Assembly: GCF_000410515.1 (NCBI RefSeq) | Contig: NC_021500.1 | Location: 4,975,028 to 5,039,027, forward strand | Reading direction: 5' to 3' | Length of the DNA stretch: 64,000 bases | From: Enterobacter sp. R4-368 | GTDB taxonomy: Bacteria > Pseudomonadota > Gammaproteobacteria > Enterobacterales > Enterobacteriaceae | Shown: piece after piece, positions 52,838 through 64,000 of the stretch | Layout: every line of letters begins with the position of its first letter | Position numbering within the stretch: position 1 is the stretch's first letter | Made by a program: the position numbers and the translations under genes | The notes under the pieces: model-generated | Seen by the model: the letters and a program-made list of their open reading frames with translations, nothing else | What the model was told of the DNA's origin: nothing | Databases searched by the model: none

Positions 52838-54301
52838 TCAATCGTTGGCCGTTATCGTCTGCTGACGGCCAAAAATTACCTCCATTTTTGCGCCACCGAG
52901 CAGGCTTTCACCGGTCAGGATCTGCCCTTCGTACTGATCAACAATTTCTCGCGCCACCGCAAGCCCGACGCCCTGGCCGGGGCGTAACGTGTCGGCGCGC
53001 TGCCCGCGATCAAACACCATCTCGCGTTTCGCCGCAGGAATTCCCGGCCCGTCATCTTCCACCAGAATATGCAGCGTATCGTCGGTCTGCCGGGCAGAAA
53101 CTTCGACAAACTCCAGACAGTATTTGCAGGCGTTATCCAGCACGTTGCCCATTACTTCCATAAAATCGTTTTTCTCGCCGACAAAACTGATTTCCGGTGA
53201 AATATCGAGCGTAATATTGACGCCTTTGCGCTGATACACTTTATTCAGCGCCGAGGTCAGGCTGTCGAGCAGGGGCGCGACCGGGTGCAGTTCACGGCTG
53301 AGCAAACCGCTGGAACCGCGCATGGTTGCCCGGTGCAGGTAGTAGCCAATTTGCTGGGATATCCGGCTGATTTGCTCCAGCATCACTGGCTCAGCATCGC
53401 TGACGGTCATTTTCTCGCCGCGCAGCGATCGCAGGGTACTTTGCAGCACCGCTAACGGCGTTTTCAGGCTGTGCGTCAGATCGGTGAGGGTGGTGCGGTA
53501 TTTGTCGTACCGCTCGCGTTCACTTTTTAACAACCGATTGAGGTTGCTCACCAGACTGGTGAGCTCGCGGGTGGTTTCCGGGTTGAGCTGTTCGCGATGG
53601 TGCTCTTCCAGCTCGCGCACTTCGCGCGCCAGATCTTCAATCGGCCGCAAGCTCCACCACGCCGCCAGCCATAACAGCGGCACCACTAACAGCAGGTTGG
53701 CGGCGAGCACGTAAACGAACCAGCTCCACACCATATAAGAGCGTTTAAGCTCAATGGGGATGGTATCGACCACCACAATGGTTAACTGCGGCATGTGCGC
53801 CGTTGCCGGGTAGATATTCACCGCCACCGAGTGCGTCATCTCTGAGCTGCTGTCATCTTCGCGGATCTCTTTCAGCTTCTGGGCAATCGAGTGATCGTCA
53901 TCAACCAGCGTACTACTGTTATCGACATCGGCTTCTATCTCATGAAAGCCGTTAGCGGTAAGCCAGTCCGGCTCGATCAGATTTTGCAGCCACGGTACGT
54001 CTTTCTGCGACCAGATAAGATTCCCCTGCTGATCGTAAATCAGCGCCACGGTCGGGCTTTGCAAATTGAGGGTGTCAGGCAGATCCACACTGAGTTTATT
54101 GTTATCCCAGTGCGCCAGGGTATAAAACAGGTTGCTCTCGCCGCGCAGCAGGCGGAAGGTCGTTTTGTCAAAGCTGACACTATAACCCACCAGTGCCACC
54201 ATACCGTAGGCCAGAGAAAGCACCATCACAACGGCGGCTGTGGCGAGTAAAAAACGAACCCGCAGAGAGAGCGGCAGAAAATGCCGCAGCAGGCGTCTCA
54301 T
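52838..54301 (-). CDS. phoQ: Sensor kinase PhoQ with a reduced acidic patch
   Basis: PhoQ senses low Mg2+, acid pH and antimicrobial peptides and phosphorylates PhoP. The 487-residue protein has helix 1 (about 17-40), a PAS-like periplasmic domain (45-190), helix 2 (about 191-215), HAMP, H277 in LTHSLKTPL, and an HATPase domain ([21 protein letters not shown]). The acidic patch that contacts the membrane through metal ions is EDDSSSE at 148-154, whereas E. coli has EDDDDAE. Two aspartates are replaced by serine. It overlaps phoP by 4 bp. Confidence 0.97.
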   Translation of the reverse strand: MRRLLRHFLPLSLRVRFLLATAAVVMVLSLAYGMVALVGYSVSFDKTTFRLLRGESNLFYTLAHWDNNKLSVDLPDTLNLQSPTVALIYDQQGNLIWSQKDVPWLQNLIEPDWLTANGFHEIEADVDNSSTLVDDDHSIAQKLKEIREDDSSSEMTHSVAVNIYPATAHMPQLTIVVVDTIPIELKRSYMVWSWFVYVLAANLLLVVPLLWLAAWWSLRPIEDLAREVRELEEHHREQLNPETTRELTSLVSNLNRLLKSERERYDKYRTTLTDLTHSLKTPLAVLQSTLRSLRGEKMTVSDAEPVMLEQISRISQQIGYYLHRATMRGSSGLLSRELHPVAPLLDSLTSALNKVYQRKGVNITLDISPEISFVGEKNDFMEVMGNVLDNACKYCLEFVEVSARQTDDTLHILVEDDGPGIPAAKREMVFDRGQRADTLRPGQGVGLAVAREIVDQYEGQILTGESLLGGAKMEVIFGRQQTITAND

Positions 54302-54972
54302 TTCGGCAGTTCGAACAGGTAGCCCTGGCCGCGCACGGTAGTGATAACGTCGTCAGGATAGAGCGTCTGGATTTTCTTACGTAACCGCCCCATCAAAACG
54401 TCGATTGTGTGGCTCTCGCGCAGTTCAGCGTCGGGGTAAAGCTGCAGCATCAGCGAATCTTTGCTGACCACTTTGCCGCTGTTGCGGATAAGCGTTTCCA
54501 TAATGGTGTATTCAAAAGCGGTGAGTTTTACCACGTCGTCATTAATAGAGAGTTCGCGACGGGAGAGATCGACCTGGAACGGCGGCATGGAGATCAACTG
54601 AGACGCGAGGCCGCTGTTGCGGCGCATCAGCGCCTGGATACGCGCGACCACTTCTTCGATGTGGAACGGTTTGGTGACATAGTCATCTGCACCGGCGCTC
54701 AGCACTTCCACTTTATCCTGCCAGCCTTCACGCGCGGTAAGCACCAGCACCGGCAGCGTGACGTCATGGCTGCGCCAGCGGCGGATCAGCGACAGACCGT
54801 CTTCATCCGGCAGACCGAGATCGACAATGGCGATGTCCGGCAGATGTTCGTTAAGAAAGTAATCCGCTTCCTTTGCATCTTCTGCGGCGTCGACCTGATG
54901 TCCTAACTCCTGCAACTGAACCTTTAAATGGTGACGCAACAGAGCATTATCTTCCACAACGAGTACGCGCAT
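54298..54972 (-). CDS. phoP: Response regulator PhoP
   Basis: PhoP controls Mg2+ uptake, lipid A change and virulence genes. The 224-residue OmpR-type regulator has acidic residues E8-D9, phospho-acceptor D51 in [13 protein letters not shown]79-A-R and K101, and a winged-helix domain ending [14 protein letters not shown]. It lies upstream of phoQ (ATGA overlap). A canonical PhoP box 64 bp before the start shows autoregulation. Confidence 0.98.
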   Translation of the reverse strand: MRVLVVEDNALLRHHLKVQLQELGHQVDAAEDAKEADYFLNEHLPDIAIVDLGLPDEDGLSLIRRWRSHDVTLPVLVLTAREGWQDKVEVLSAGADDYVTKPFHIEEVVARIQALMRRNSGLASQLISMPPFQVDLSRRELSINDDVVKLTAFEYTIMETLIRNSGKVVSKDSLMLQLYPDAELRESHTIDVLMGRLRKKIQTLYPDDVITTVRGQGYLFELPK

Positions 54973-55017
54973 CGTCAGAACTCTCCATATATTTTTGATA
55001 TAAATAGTTTAACGCTG

Positions 55018-55052
55018 ATTGTGGTGCGCAGGGGATAAACATTTCTTAAACC
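55018..55052 (-). promoter_or_regulatory. PhoP box and promoter of phoPQ
   Basis: On the minus strand GGTTTA-AGAAA-TGTTTA (55052-55036) is a perfect PhoP direct repeat, followed after 12 bp by the -10-like CACAAT (55023-55018). The spacing is that of PhoP-activated promoters. Confidence 0.88.
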
Positions 55053-55110
55053 GGGGGAGAAAGAAACCCTCTTTCGCGGCGGAAAGAGGGCTAACAGCAA
55101 CGGCGGGGGA

Positions 55111-56484
<1,374 letters not shown>

Positions 56485-56500
56485 TCACAACTCCGGGAGG

Positions 56501-57130
56501 TTAACAATGAGCGAGAATTTGTTTGGCCTGCGTCGACAGGCGATTTCGGGAAAACATTAACTGTAGACGACCGCCGCCAACCTGGTGCCACAGCACCGCA
56601 GCGCGGATACCGGCCAGCAAGGTGGCGCGGACTTTCGCCTGCACCTGCGGGCTTTGCAGCACGGCAGGCGAGCCGGTGACCTGAATACGCGGTCCCAGCG
56701 GGCTGATAACGTCTACATAGATGGCGGCCATTGCGCTCAGCAGCGTTTCTGACTGCAGGTCAAAATGCTCTAACTGGCGCTGCAAACCGGCGATGCGGTT
56801 ACCGAGCGTCTCCATCGCGCCTTTGCTGGCGGCGAGCTTGCGTTCCAGCACCATCATACTGAGCGTGTAACGGGTCAGCTCACCGTTCAGCCCCTGGCGG
56901 TTGCTGGCGTTCAGCACGCCGAGCAGCGTTTCCAGCCCGGTACGCAGGTTGGTTTCGCTGCCGCCAAAGACGCCTAAGGTGGAGTCCGGGTTCAGGTCGA
57001 TTACGCTATTTAACGAGACATGCAGCGCATCTGCGTCGCAGTGTCCCTGGTGCGCCAGTTGCTGCACCAGACGAGCCGACTGGCAAATTCCCGCCAGCGC
57101 CAGGGTAATATCGTAATAGTTCTTCGCCAC
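56501..57130 (-). CDS. hflD: High frequency lysogenization protein HflD
   Basis: HflD is a membrane-associated helical protein that in E. coli binds the phage lambda CII activator and lowers lysogeny. The 209-residue sequence ([23 protein letters not shown]) is close to E. coli throughout. I choose GTG 57130, five bases after AGGAG, over the GTG at 57136 that overlaps this sequence. The C-terminus is a few residues shorter than in E. coli. It lies between mnmA and purB as usual. Confidence 0.94.
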   Translation of the reverse strand: MAKNYYDITLALAGICQSARLVQQLAHQGHCDADALHVSLNSVIDLNPDSTLGVFGGSETNLRTGLETLLGVLNASNRQGLNGELTRYTLSMMVLERKLAASKGAMETLGNRIAGLQRQLEHFDLQSETLLSAMAAIYVDVISPLGPRIQVTGSPAVLQSPQVQAKVRATLLAGIRAAVLWHQVGGGRLQLMFSRNRLSTQAKQILAHC

Positions 57131-57202
57131 ACTCACTCCTTTATCTGCCCGCCAGACATCACTGCTGCGGGCGTTGGCCAGTCCGGTTGTGCAAAAGGTC
57201 TT

Positions 57203-58823
<1,621 letters not shown>

Positions 58824-58837
58824 CATAGCCTCCCTGG

Positions 58838-59485
58838 TTAAGCGTCACGCCATTCGCCAGTGGCGAGGTTATCCAGCGTGTAGTTTCCCATAGCGTAGCG
58901 GATGAGGCGCAGGGTAGGGAAGCCAACATGCGCCGTCATGCGCCGCACCTGGCGGTTACGACCCTCATACAGGGTGATTTTCAGCCAGGCGGTAGGAATC
59001 GATTTGCGCTCGCGAATGGGGGGATTACGCGGCCACAGCCAGCCCGGCTCCTCTACGCGCTCAACGCCAGCAGGCAGTGTCGGGCCGTCGTTCAGCGTTA
59101 CCCCTGTACGCAGCGCTTCAATTGCAGCCGGTGTCGGTTCGCCTTCCACCTGCACGTAATAGATTTTGCCGGTACGTTTGCCCGGTTGCGTCAGGCTTGC
59201 CTGTAGCGCGCCATCATTTGTCAACACCAGCAGCCCTTCACTGTCGCGATCCAGGCGGCCTGCGGCGTAAACGCCCTGTACCGGAATAAAATCTTTCAGC
59301 GTGCTGCGTCCGGCTTCATCGGTGAATTGTGGCAAAACATCGTAGGGTTTATTGAACAGAATCACGCGTTTTGGTTGGTTTTGTGGTTCAGACCTGGTGG
59401 CTTGTCGTGAGCTGAATCGCTTAAGGCGGTGATTTCTAAAAGAAGTTTTGTTCATGGTATTTTCAGTAGTTATCAATTGCCGCAT
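58838..59485 (-). CDS. rluE: 23S rRNA pseudouridine(2457) synthase
   Basis: RluE makes pseudouridine 2457 in 23S rRNA. The 215-residue RsuA/RluB/E/F-type enzyme has [19 protein letters not shown], with the catalytic Asp, and [15 protein letters not shown] 59485 ([10 protein letters not shown]) corresponds to the E. coli annotation. However, a perfect TATAAT on the same strand overlaps this ATG, and if it is the -10 element the true start would be ATG 59455 (MNKTSF). It is divergent from icd and lies 12 bp upstream of the nudJ ATG. Confidence 0.93.
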   Translation of the reverse strand: MRQLITTENTMNKTSFRNHRLKRFSSRQATRSEPQNQPKRVILFNKPYDVLPQFTDEAGRSTLKDFIPVQGVYAAGRLDRDSEGLLVLTNDGALQASLTQPGKRTGKIYYVQVEGEPTPAAIEALRTGVTLNDGPTLPAGVERVEEPGWLWPRNPPIRERKSIPTAWLKITLYEGRNRQVRRMTAHVGFPTLRLIRYAMGNYTLDNLATGEWRDA

Positions 59486-59670
59486 TATAGCTGAATCACG
59501 ATTGCCTTTCATGGAGCCTGAGTATCGGTTAGTATGTTCGGGCTCATTACAATTCATTAACAAAAACGGTTTGCTCTGTGTGAATCACGTAACAGGTGAG
59601 CGGACGCAGTCTGAGCGCCCCGGCATGAAGTCAGCGAGCAAACAACCAGAAGCGCTCGAAGGAGAGGTGA

Positions 59671-60921
59671 ATGGAAAGCAAAGTAGTTGTTCCGGCGGAA
59701 GGTAAAAAGATCACCCTGCAAAATGGCAAGCTCAACGTTCCGAATAACCCGATTATCCCGTTCATTGAAGGTGACGGTATCGGCGTGGACGTGACCCCGG
59801 CGATGCTGAAAGTGGTGGATGCCGCTGTGGAGAAAGCCTATAAGGGCGAGCGTAAAATTTCCTGGATGGAAATTTATACCGGTGAGAAATCTACCCATGT
59901 TTACGGCCAGGACGTCTGGCTGCCGCCTGAAACACTTGATCTGATTCGTGAGTATCGCGTTGCGATTAAAGGCCCCCTGACCACGCCAGTTGGCGGCGGC
60001 ATCCGTTCTCTGAACGTTGCGCTGCGCCAGGAACTGGATCTGTACATCTGCCTGCGCCCGGTACGTTACTACGATGGCACGCCGAGCCCGGTAAAACATC
60101 CGGAACTGACCGACATGGTCATCTTCCGTGAAAACTCAGAAGATATTTACGCGGGTATCGAGTGGAAAGCCGACTCAGCCGAGGCAGAGAAAGTGATCAA
60201 ATTCCTGCGTGAAGAGATGGGCGTGAAGAAAATTCGCTTCCCGGAACATTGCGGTATCGGCATCAAACCGTGCTCCGAAGAAGGCACCAAGCGCCTGGTG
60301 CGCGCCGCGATTGAATACGCAATCACTAACGACCGTGATTCTGTAACGCTGGTGCACAAAGGCAACATCATGAAGTTCACCGAAGGCGCATTCAAAGACT
60401 GGGGTTACCAGTTGGCACGCGAAGAGTTCGGCGGCGAACTGATCGATGGCGGTCCGTGGCAGAAAATCAAGAACCCGAAAACCGGTAAAGAGATCATCAT
60501 TAAAGATGTGATTGCCGATGCGTTCCTGCAACAGATCCTGCTGCGCCCGGCAGAATATGACGTTATCGCTTGTATGAACCTGAACGGTGACTACATCTCC
60601 GATGCCCTGGCGGCGCAGGTTGGTGGTATCGGTATCGCTCCTGGTGCGAACATTGGCGACGAGTGTGCGCTGTTCGAAGCGACTCACGGCACTGCGCCTA
60701 AGTACGCAGGTCAGGACAAAGTGAACCCGGGTTCTGTGATCCTTTCCGCAGAGATGATGTTGCGTCACATGGGCTGGGTTGAAGCGGCTGACCTGATCGT
60801 TAAAGGCATGAGCGGCGCGATTAACGCCAAAACCGTGACCTACGATTTTGAACGTCTGATGGAAGGCGCTAAGCTGCTGAAATGTTCAGAGTTTGGCGAC
60901 GCGATTATCGCGAACATGTAA
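59671..60921 (+). CDS. icd: NADP-dependent isocitrate dehydrogenase
   Basis: Icd converts isocitrate to 2-oxoglutarate and NADPH in the TCA cycle. The 416-residue protein has S113 in [13 protein letters not shown], the residue phosphorylated by AceK to divert carbon to the glyoxylate shunt, the [17 protein letters not shown] segment and [15 protein letters not shown]. The 3' end ([11 protein letters not shown]) is intact. The 3' end of icd is the insertion site of phage 21 and element e14 in E. coli, which fits the foreign genes just after it. Confidence 0.98.
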   Translation: MESKVVVPAEGKKITLQNGKLNVPNNPIIPFIEGDGIGVDVTPAMLKVVDAAVEKAYKGERKISWMEIYTGEKSTHVYGQDVWLPPETLDLIREYRVAIKGPLTTPVGGGIRSLNVALRQELDLYICLRPVRYYDGTPSPVKHPELTDMVIFRENSEDIYAGIEWKADSAEAEKVIKFLREEMGVKKIRFPEHCGIGIKPCSEEGTKRLVRAAIEYAITNDRDSVTLVHKGNIMKFTEGAFKDWGYQLAREEFGGELIDGGPWQKIKNPKTGKEIIIKDVIADAFLQQILLRPAEYDVIACMNLNGDYISDALAAQVGGIGIAPGANIGDECALFEATHGTAPKYAGQDKVNPGSVILSAEMMLRHMGWVEAADLIVKGMSGAINAKTVTYDFERLMEGAKLLKCSEFGDAIIANM

Positions 60922-60943
60922 TCCAGTTTCTGGGTTAAACAAG

Positions 60944-60971
60944 AACGGGAGCCGGATGGTTCCCGTTTTTA
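60944..60971 (+). terminator. icd terminator
   Basis: AACGGGA / TCCCGTT stem with a partly paired 10-nt loop, followed by TTTTATT, 23 bp after the icd stop. Confidence 0.85.
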
Positions 60972-60989
60972 TTATTAGCTTTTGAACGG

Positions 60990-61021
60990 TTATCAAAATT
61001 TTATCAAACTAAGTTATCAAA
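60990..61021. repeat. Three direct TTATCAAA repeats behind icd
   Basis: TTATCAAA occurs at 60990-60997, 61001-61008 and 61014-61021, spaced 11 and 13 bp, about one helical turn. It marks the change from icd-type to A+T-rich sequence and could be a protein-binding array or a relic of an integration site. Confidence 0.45.
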
Positions 61022-61045
61022 ATATCGTGGTTGCAATCCGCCAAG

Positions 61046-61783
61046 CTAAGTAGTTACCTTAACGGCAATCACTGAGTAATCGTCTATGGGAGGGCCATTC
61101 TCGATACGCTTTTTTAGGCTTGAACAGAATCTAGAAGGTTCTGACAAGGTATTTACAGAAAACCGCGGCCTTTTTTCCCAAAAATGATGAGCCCCGTCAG
61201 ACATTAAAATGAGAATCAAATTTTGATTGTCATCATAAAGTTCTTCTAATGGTATTTTCATCATGCTGTAATTTAAATCAATTGTTTTAGAAATTGCCGT
61301 TGTTAGTAAATTTTTTCCTTTGGCATTTTTTAGTTGTCGCGAGCTGAAGATACCTTCATCAATAAGCATCTGATGCTGAGTATGATCTTTTGTCAGTTGT
61401 TTTAATTTATTGTCTTTTTTGACATATAAACGACAATCTCCTACATGCGCGATTTTCAGATGTCTATCTGTAATATAACAAAGGGTTAATGTTGTTGCTG
61501 CATTTGTAAGTTCACTATTTTGAATGCTTAATTCATTGACAGCTTCTTTAAGACCTGTGAAAAGATGCTCGAAATTACTAATAATTAAATTATTTGAGTT
61601 TTCATATAAAAATGAAATAACCTTTTCTGAAGCTTCTTTACCTCCTGTATAACCTCCTAAGCCATCAGCAATGGCAAATAAATAACCATCATTTATTTTT
61701 ATTGGTGGAAGTATGGTATCTTGATTAAGCTTGTTTAGCTCTTTTGATATGGTGAGAAAAGAAGCTGAAACGATATCAATCAT
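61046..61783 (-). CDS. PP2C-type serine/threonine phosphatase
   Basis: This 245-residue soluble protein is a minimal PP2C (PPM) phosphatase: NQD at 20-22, metal-binding D40-G in ADGLGG, VGDCRLY with D116, SDGAH with D196, and DDYSVI with D235. These are the residues that hold the two catalytic Mn/Mg ions, so it should be active. It has no transmembrane segment. It follows a protein kinase gene with ATGA overlap and is probably its antagonist. Base composition is clearly A+T-rich and uses ATA/AGA/TTA codons far more than its neighbours, pointing to transfer. No E. coli core counterpart at this place. Confidence 0.88.
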   Translation of the reverse strand: MIDIVSASFLTISKELNKLNQDTILPPIKINDGYLFAIADGLGGYTGGKEASEKVISFLYENSNNLIISNFEHLFTGLKEAVNELSIQNSELTNAATTLTLCYITDRHLKIAHVGDCRLYVKKDNKLKQLTKDHTQHQMLIDEGIFSSRQLKNAKGKNLLTTAISKTIDLNYSMMKIPLEELYDDNQNLILILMSDGAHHFWEKRPRFSVNTLSEPSRFCSSLKKRIENGPPIDDYSVIAVKVTT

Positions 61784-62514
61784 TTGCTCTGCTCCATATG
61801 TTTATTAATATCATTTAGAAGTTGCTCTGCATTTAAGTATCGTCTTTGCAGTCTTCTATCAGTACATTTAGCAACGATATCATCAAATCCTGCGATGTTT
61901 AACTCTTCAAGTACTATTCCTATAGAAAAGATATCAGATTGGTTTGAATAACCATTGATCACTACATTGTGATCGAAGTATCGAGGAGTTCGTGGAAAAT
62001 GGCCAACTTGCGTTAAAATTTGGCTAGCCTCATCAGGATCCATATGCCTTGCCAAACCAAAATCTGAAATTTTATATATACCGTCTGGACACTTTAAAAT
62101 GTTCTGAGGTTTAATGTCTCTATGTAAAAAACCTTTCGAGTGTATATGTGCAACACCTCTGGTAATCATTTGTGCTATCTTTATTTTATCAGTTTGCTGT
62201 AATGCACCAGTTTTTATTTCATCGTCTAACGTGCATTCCCCTAGTTCCATTACATACCATAAAGGCTGAGATATTAAGTTGCACAATACTATTCTCACCA
62301 CATTTGTATGCAAGCAGGCATCTTGCGACATAACTTCTCGACGAAAACGAGCTTCAAGCAATGGATCGGCATGATGGTTTACAAGAATTTTTCTTGCAAA
62401 GTCACCGCAATCCTCTTTCTTTAAATTTCTAATCGTCACTTTTTCGACATTGCCGAAACTACCTTCCCCAAGCCCATTATGAGGCTCAATAAAGTAACTG
62501 CCATGTGGAATCAT
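61780..62514 (-). CDS. Compact eukaryotic-type serine/threonine protein kinase
   Basis: This 244-residue kinase consists of the catalytic domain only: glycine loop GLGEGSFGNV at 14-23, K42 in ARKIL, E60 in RRE, catalytic loop HRDIKPQN at 131-138 (D133, N138), DFG at 151-153 and SDIFSIG near 192-198. The APE motif of the activation segment is missing (RTPRYFDHN). It has no PASTA, FHA or membrane segment, unlike most bacterial Hanks kinases. GGAGG stands before the start. Translation is coupled to the PP2C gene downstream, forming a kinase/phosphatase switch. The target is unknown; similar pairs occur with TerY-type vWA proteins and in phage defence loci, but nothing in view proves either role. 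Confidence 0.88.
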   Translation of the reverse strand: MIPHGSYFIEPHNGLGEGSFGNVEKVTIRNLKKEDCGDFARKILVNHHADPLLEARFRREVMSQDACLHTNVVRIVLCNLISQPLWYVMELGECTLDDEIKTGALQQTDKIKIAQMITRGVAHIHSKGFLHRDIKPQNILKCPDGIYKISDFGLARHMDPDEASQILTQVGHFPRTPRYFDHNVVINGYSNQSDIFSIGIVLEELNIAGFDDIVAKCTDRRLQRRYLNAEQLLNDINKHMEQSK

Positions 62515-62696
62515 TAAAACCCTCCGAAGTAGGTATCAATCCTTTTAGTAACAAAATACCCATCTCATCCGGATTTATCTCATTTAAGTTAAAATTCATT
62601 GAACTTAATCAACATTTAGAGCTAATTGATACGTGAATCGCCACGGGTTTAACAGACACCTCAGAGTCATTTAAGATGACTTAAAGAGAGGTGCCC

Positions 62697-62975
62697 ATGA
62701 GCGGTAAGCGTTATCCTGAAGAGTTTAAAATTGAAGCAGTCAAACAGGTTGTTGATCGTGGTCATTCTGTTTCCAGTGTTGCAACACGTCTCGATATCAC
62801 CACTCACAGTCTTTACGCCTGGATAAAGAAGTACGGCCCGGATTCTTCCACTCATAATGAACAGTCAGATGCTCAGGCCGAGATCCGCCATCTTCAGAAA
62901 GAGTTGAAGCGGGTTACGGACGAACGGGACATATTAAAAAAAGCCGCGGCGTACTTCGCAAAGCTGTCCGACTGA
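62697..62975 (+). CDS. IS3-family transposase OrfA
   Basis: This 92-residue protein has a helix-turn-helix (KRYPEEFKIEAVKQVVDRG to HSLYAWIKKYG, residues 4-46) that binds the IS ends, then a leucine-zipper coiled coil (AEIRHLQKELKRVTDERDIL, about 59-80). ATG 62697 follows AGAGAGG. At 62936-62942 seven As in the frame A AAA AAA form a slippery site; a -1 shift there joins orfA to orfB to make the full transposase OrfAB. Confidence 0.93.
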   Translation: MSGKRYPEEFKIEAVKQVVDRGHSVSSVATRLDITTHSLYAWIKKYGPDSSTHNEQSDAQAEIRHLQKELKRVTDERDILKKAAAYFAKLSD

Positions 62976-63844
62976 GGTACGCCTTTATCCGCGACAACAG
63001 CCGTTGCTGGCCTGTTCGTTTGCTCTGTCGGGTTCTGGATGTCCATCCGGGTGGATTTTATTTCTGGCTTCAGCAGCCGCATTCGCAGCGTCACCAGACA
63101 GACCAGATGCTGACCGGGCAGATCAAACAGTTCTGGCTTGAGTCTGGCTGCGTCTATGGTTATCGCAAGATCCATCTCGATCTGCGTGATACCGGGCAGC
63201 AGTGCGGAGTGAACCGGGTCTGGCGGCTGATGAAGCGTGCCGGAATAAAAGCTCAGGTTGGGTACCGTAGCCCACGAGCACGTAAAGGCGAAGCCAGCAT
63301 CGTGACACCCAACAGGCTCCAGCGGCAGTTCAATCCGGACTCACCTGATGAGCGTTGGGTGACGGACATAACCTACATCCGAACCCACGAAGGCTGGCTG
63401 TATCTGGCCGTGGTGGTTGACCTGTTCTCCCGAAAAGTTATCGGCTGGTCAATGCAACCCCGCATGACAAAAGAGATTGTCCTGAACGCATTACTTATGG
63501 CGGTGTGGAGGCGTAATCCTCAAAAGCAGGTACTGGTTCACTCTGATCAGGGCAGTCAGTACACGAGCCATGAGTGGCAGTCGTTCCTGAGATCACACGG
63601 TCTGGAAGGCAGCATGAGTCGTCGCGGTAACTGCCACGACAACGCGGTTGCGGAAAGCTTTTTCCAGCTACTGAAACGCGAACGGATTAAGAAAAGGATC
63701 TACGGAACGAGAGACGAAGCCAGAAGCGATATTTTTGATTACATCGAAATGTTTTATAACAGTAAGCGTCGGCATGGTTCGAGCGAGCAGATGCCACCGG
63801 CTGAATATGAAAACCTGTATTATCAACGGCTCAGAAGTGTCTAG
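62936..63844 (+). CDS. IS3-family transposase OrfB, DDE integrase core (made by -1 frameshift)
   Basis: The -1 frame is open from the slippery site at 62936 through a linker (SRGVLRKAVRLRYAFIRD) to the stop at 63844; a Met start at 63020 gives 274 residues. It contains an HTH_21-like region (VYGYRKIHLDL) and the rve integrase core with catalytic D in WVTDITYI, D in VHSDQGSQY and E in HDNAVAESFF (D-D-35-E spacing), plus the usual C-terminal YNSKRRHGSSEQMPPAEYE. All catalytic residues are present, so the element looks functional. Confidence 0.93.
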   Translation, partial: KKSRGVLRKAVRLRYAFIRDNSRCWPVRLLCRVLDVHPGGFYFWLQQPHSQRHQTDQMLTGQIKQFWLESGCVYGYRKIHLDLRDTGQQCGVNRVWRLMKRAGIKAQVGYRSPRARKGEASIVTPNRLQRQFNPDSPDERWVTDITYIRTHEGWLYLAVVVDLFSRKVIGWSMQPRMTKEIVLNALLMAVWRRNPQKQVLVHSDQGSQYTSHEWQSFLRSHGLEGSMSRRGNCHDNAVAESFFQLLKRERIKKRIYGTRDEARSDIFDYIEMFYNSKRRHGSSEQMPPAEYENLYYQRLRSV

Positions 63845-63862
63845 ATTATCCGTGGCGATTCA

Positions 63863-64000
63863 AAATGTCGGCATCGCGAAAGCCAAAGAGAGCTTGAGGG
63901 ATATAGCAAACTCTCCAAACTTCGGGCCTGGTGACATAGATTATTATTTTACACAGCGGCGGAGGGAGTACGCTGCTATTGGCTTACAAGCTGCCGAAAT
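63863..64000 (+). pseudogene. Truncated reading frame right of the insertion sequence
   Basis: A plus-strand frame is open from the end of the IS to base 64000 (phase GTC at 63867) and reads VGIAKAKESLRDIANSPNFG, then PGDIDYYFTQRRREYAAIGL and QAAE. It has no start with a ribosome binding site of its own and continues into IS sequence to the left, so it looks like a gene cut by the element. All minus-strand frames are blocked. I do not recognise the family, and 46 residues are too few to judge. Confidence 0.35.

Larger units (their letters stand above)
62634..63862 (+). mobile_element. Complete IS3-family insertion sequence, 1229 bp
   Basis: Ends are TGAATCGCCACGGGTTTAAC at the left and the complement of TGAATCGCCACGGATAATCT at the right, giving imperfect inverted repeats that also share a later AGACA. 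Inside are orfA and orfB in -1 relation with an A7 slippery site, the normal IS3 layout. Flanking triplets differ (ACG left, AAA right), so no target duplication is seen. The left end lies 119 bp before the kinase start. Confidence 0.93.

Noticed and set aside
55001..55013. GTTAAACTATTTA as a second PhoP box
   Set aside because: The repeats are not 11 bp apart and it would lie downstream of the predicted -10; the box at 55036-55052 is the good match.
61046..62514. Calling the kinase/PP2C pair a TerY triad or a proven defence system
   Set aside because: No vWA gene, helix-hairpin-helix kinase extension or other defence gene is in view; only the two enzymes are supported.
60922..64000. Second copy of the icd 3' end as an attR site
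   Set aside because: No repeat of the icd end is visible up to base 64000, so the limits of the island cannot be set and an att site is not called.

Overview
The window is an enterobacterial core chromosome segment. Gene order from rne to icd follows the E. coli K-12 map almost gene for gene (rne, rluC, yceF, yceD, rpmF, the fab cluster, pabC-mltG-tmk-holB-ycfH, ptsG, fhuE, hinT-ycfL-lpoB-thiK-nagZ-ycfP, ndh, ycfJ, comR/bhsA, ldtC, mfd, ycfT, lolCDE, nagK, cobB, potDCBA, pepT, roxA, phoQP, purB-hflD-mnmA-nudJ-rluE, icd), and most proteins have E. coli lengths and catalytic residues. It is not E. coli itself. rne is flanked by an MFS exporter/LysR pair rather than by flgKL. A mipA-like gene plus a two-component system sits between cobB and potD. 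A REP-like palindrome of a type I associate with Klebsiella/Enterobacter/Kosakonia relatives follows pepT. I cannot fix the genus from the sequence alone.

Layout: 1-2167 MFS transporter (cut by the left edge) divergent from a LysR regulator. 2208-6878 rne with its long leader, then rluC. 6921-8742 a secreted alpha/beta hydrolase and yceF. 8884-19526 one dense + strand block for ribosomal protein L32, fatty acid/phospholipid initiation, folate (pabC), peptidoglycan (mltG), dTMP kinase, DNA polymerase delta-prime and a TatD-type nuclease. 19826-23963 ptsG and fhuE. 24302-28119 hinT to ycfP, cell-wall synthesis and recycling plus thiamine salvage. 28379-33124 ndh, ycfJ, an unlisted 49-residue membrane peptide, comR/bhsA and ldtC. 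33278-43125 mfd, ycfT, lipoprotein export (lolCDE), nagK and cobB. 43288-46050 the MipA/two-component insert. 46073-52687 spermidine/putrescine ABC importer, pepT and roxA. 52838-60921 phoQP, purB to rluE and icd.

The last 3 kb are different. Directly behind the icd terminator, a common integration site for phages and islands in enterobacteria, lies an A+T-rich two-gene operon encoding a compact eukaryotic-type Ser/Thr protein kinase and a PP2C phosphatase with an ATGA overlap. A complete 1229-bp IS3-family element follows without a visible target duplication, then a truncated reading frame that runs off the right edge. This is the accessory part of the window and the best candidate for an undescribed system.

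Regulatory sites readable from sequence include a T-N11-A LysR box (1200-1216), the rne promoter with a leader of about 361 nt, a perfect 19-bp palindrome before the hydrolase gene, CRP, Mlc and SgrS-target sequences before ptsG, a perfect FNR box before ndh, three repeated operators between comR and bhsA, an 11-bp-phased direct repeat before the mipA operon, and a canonical PhoP box before phoP.
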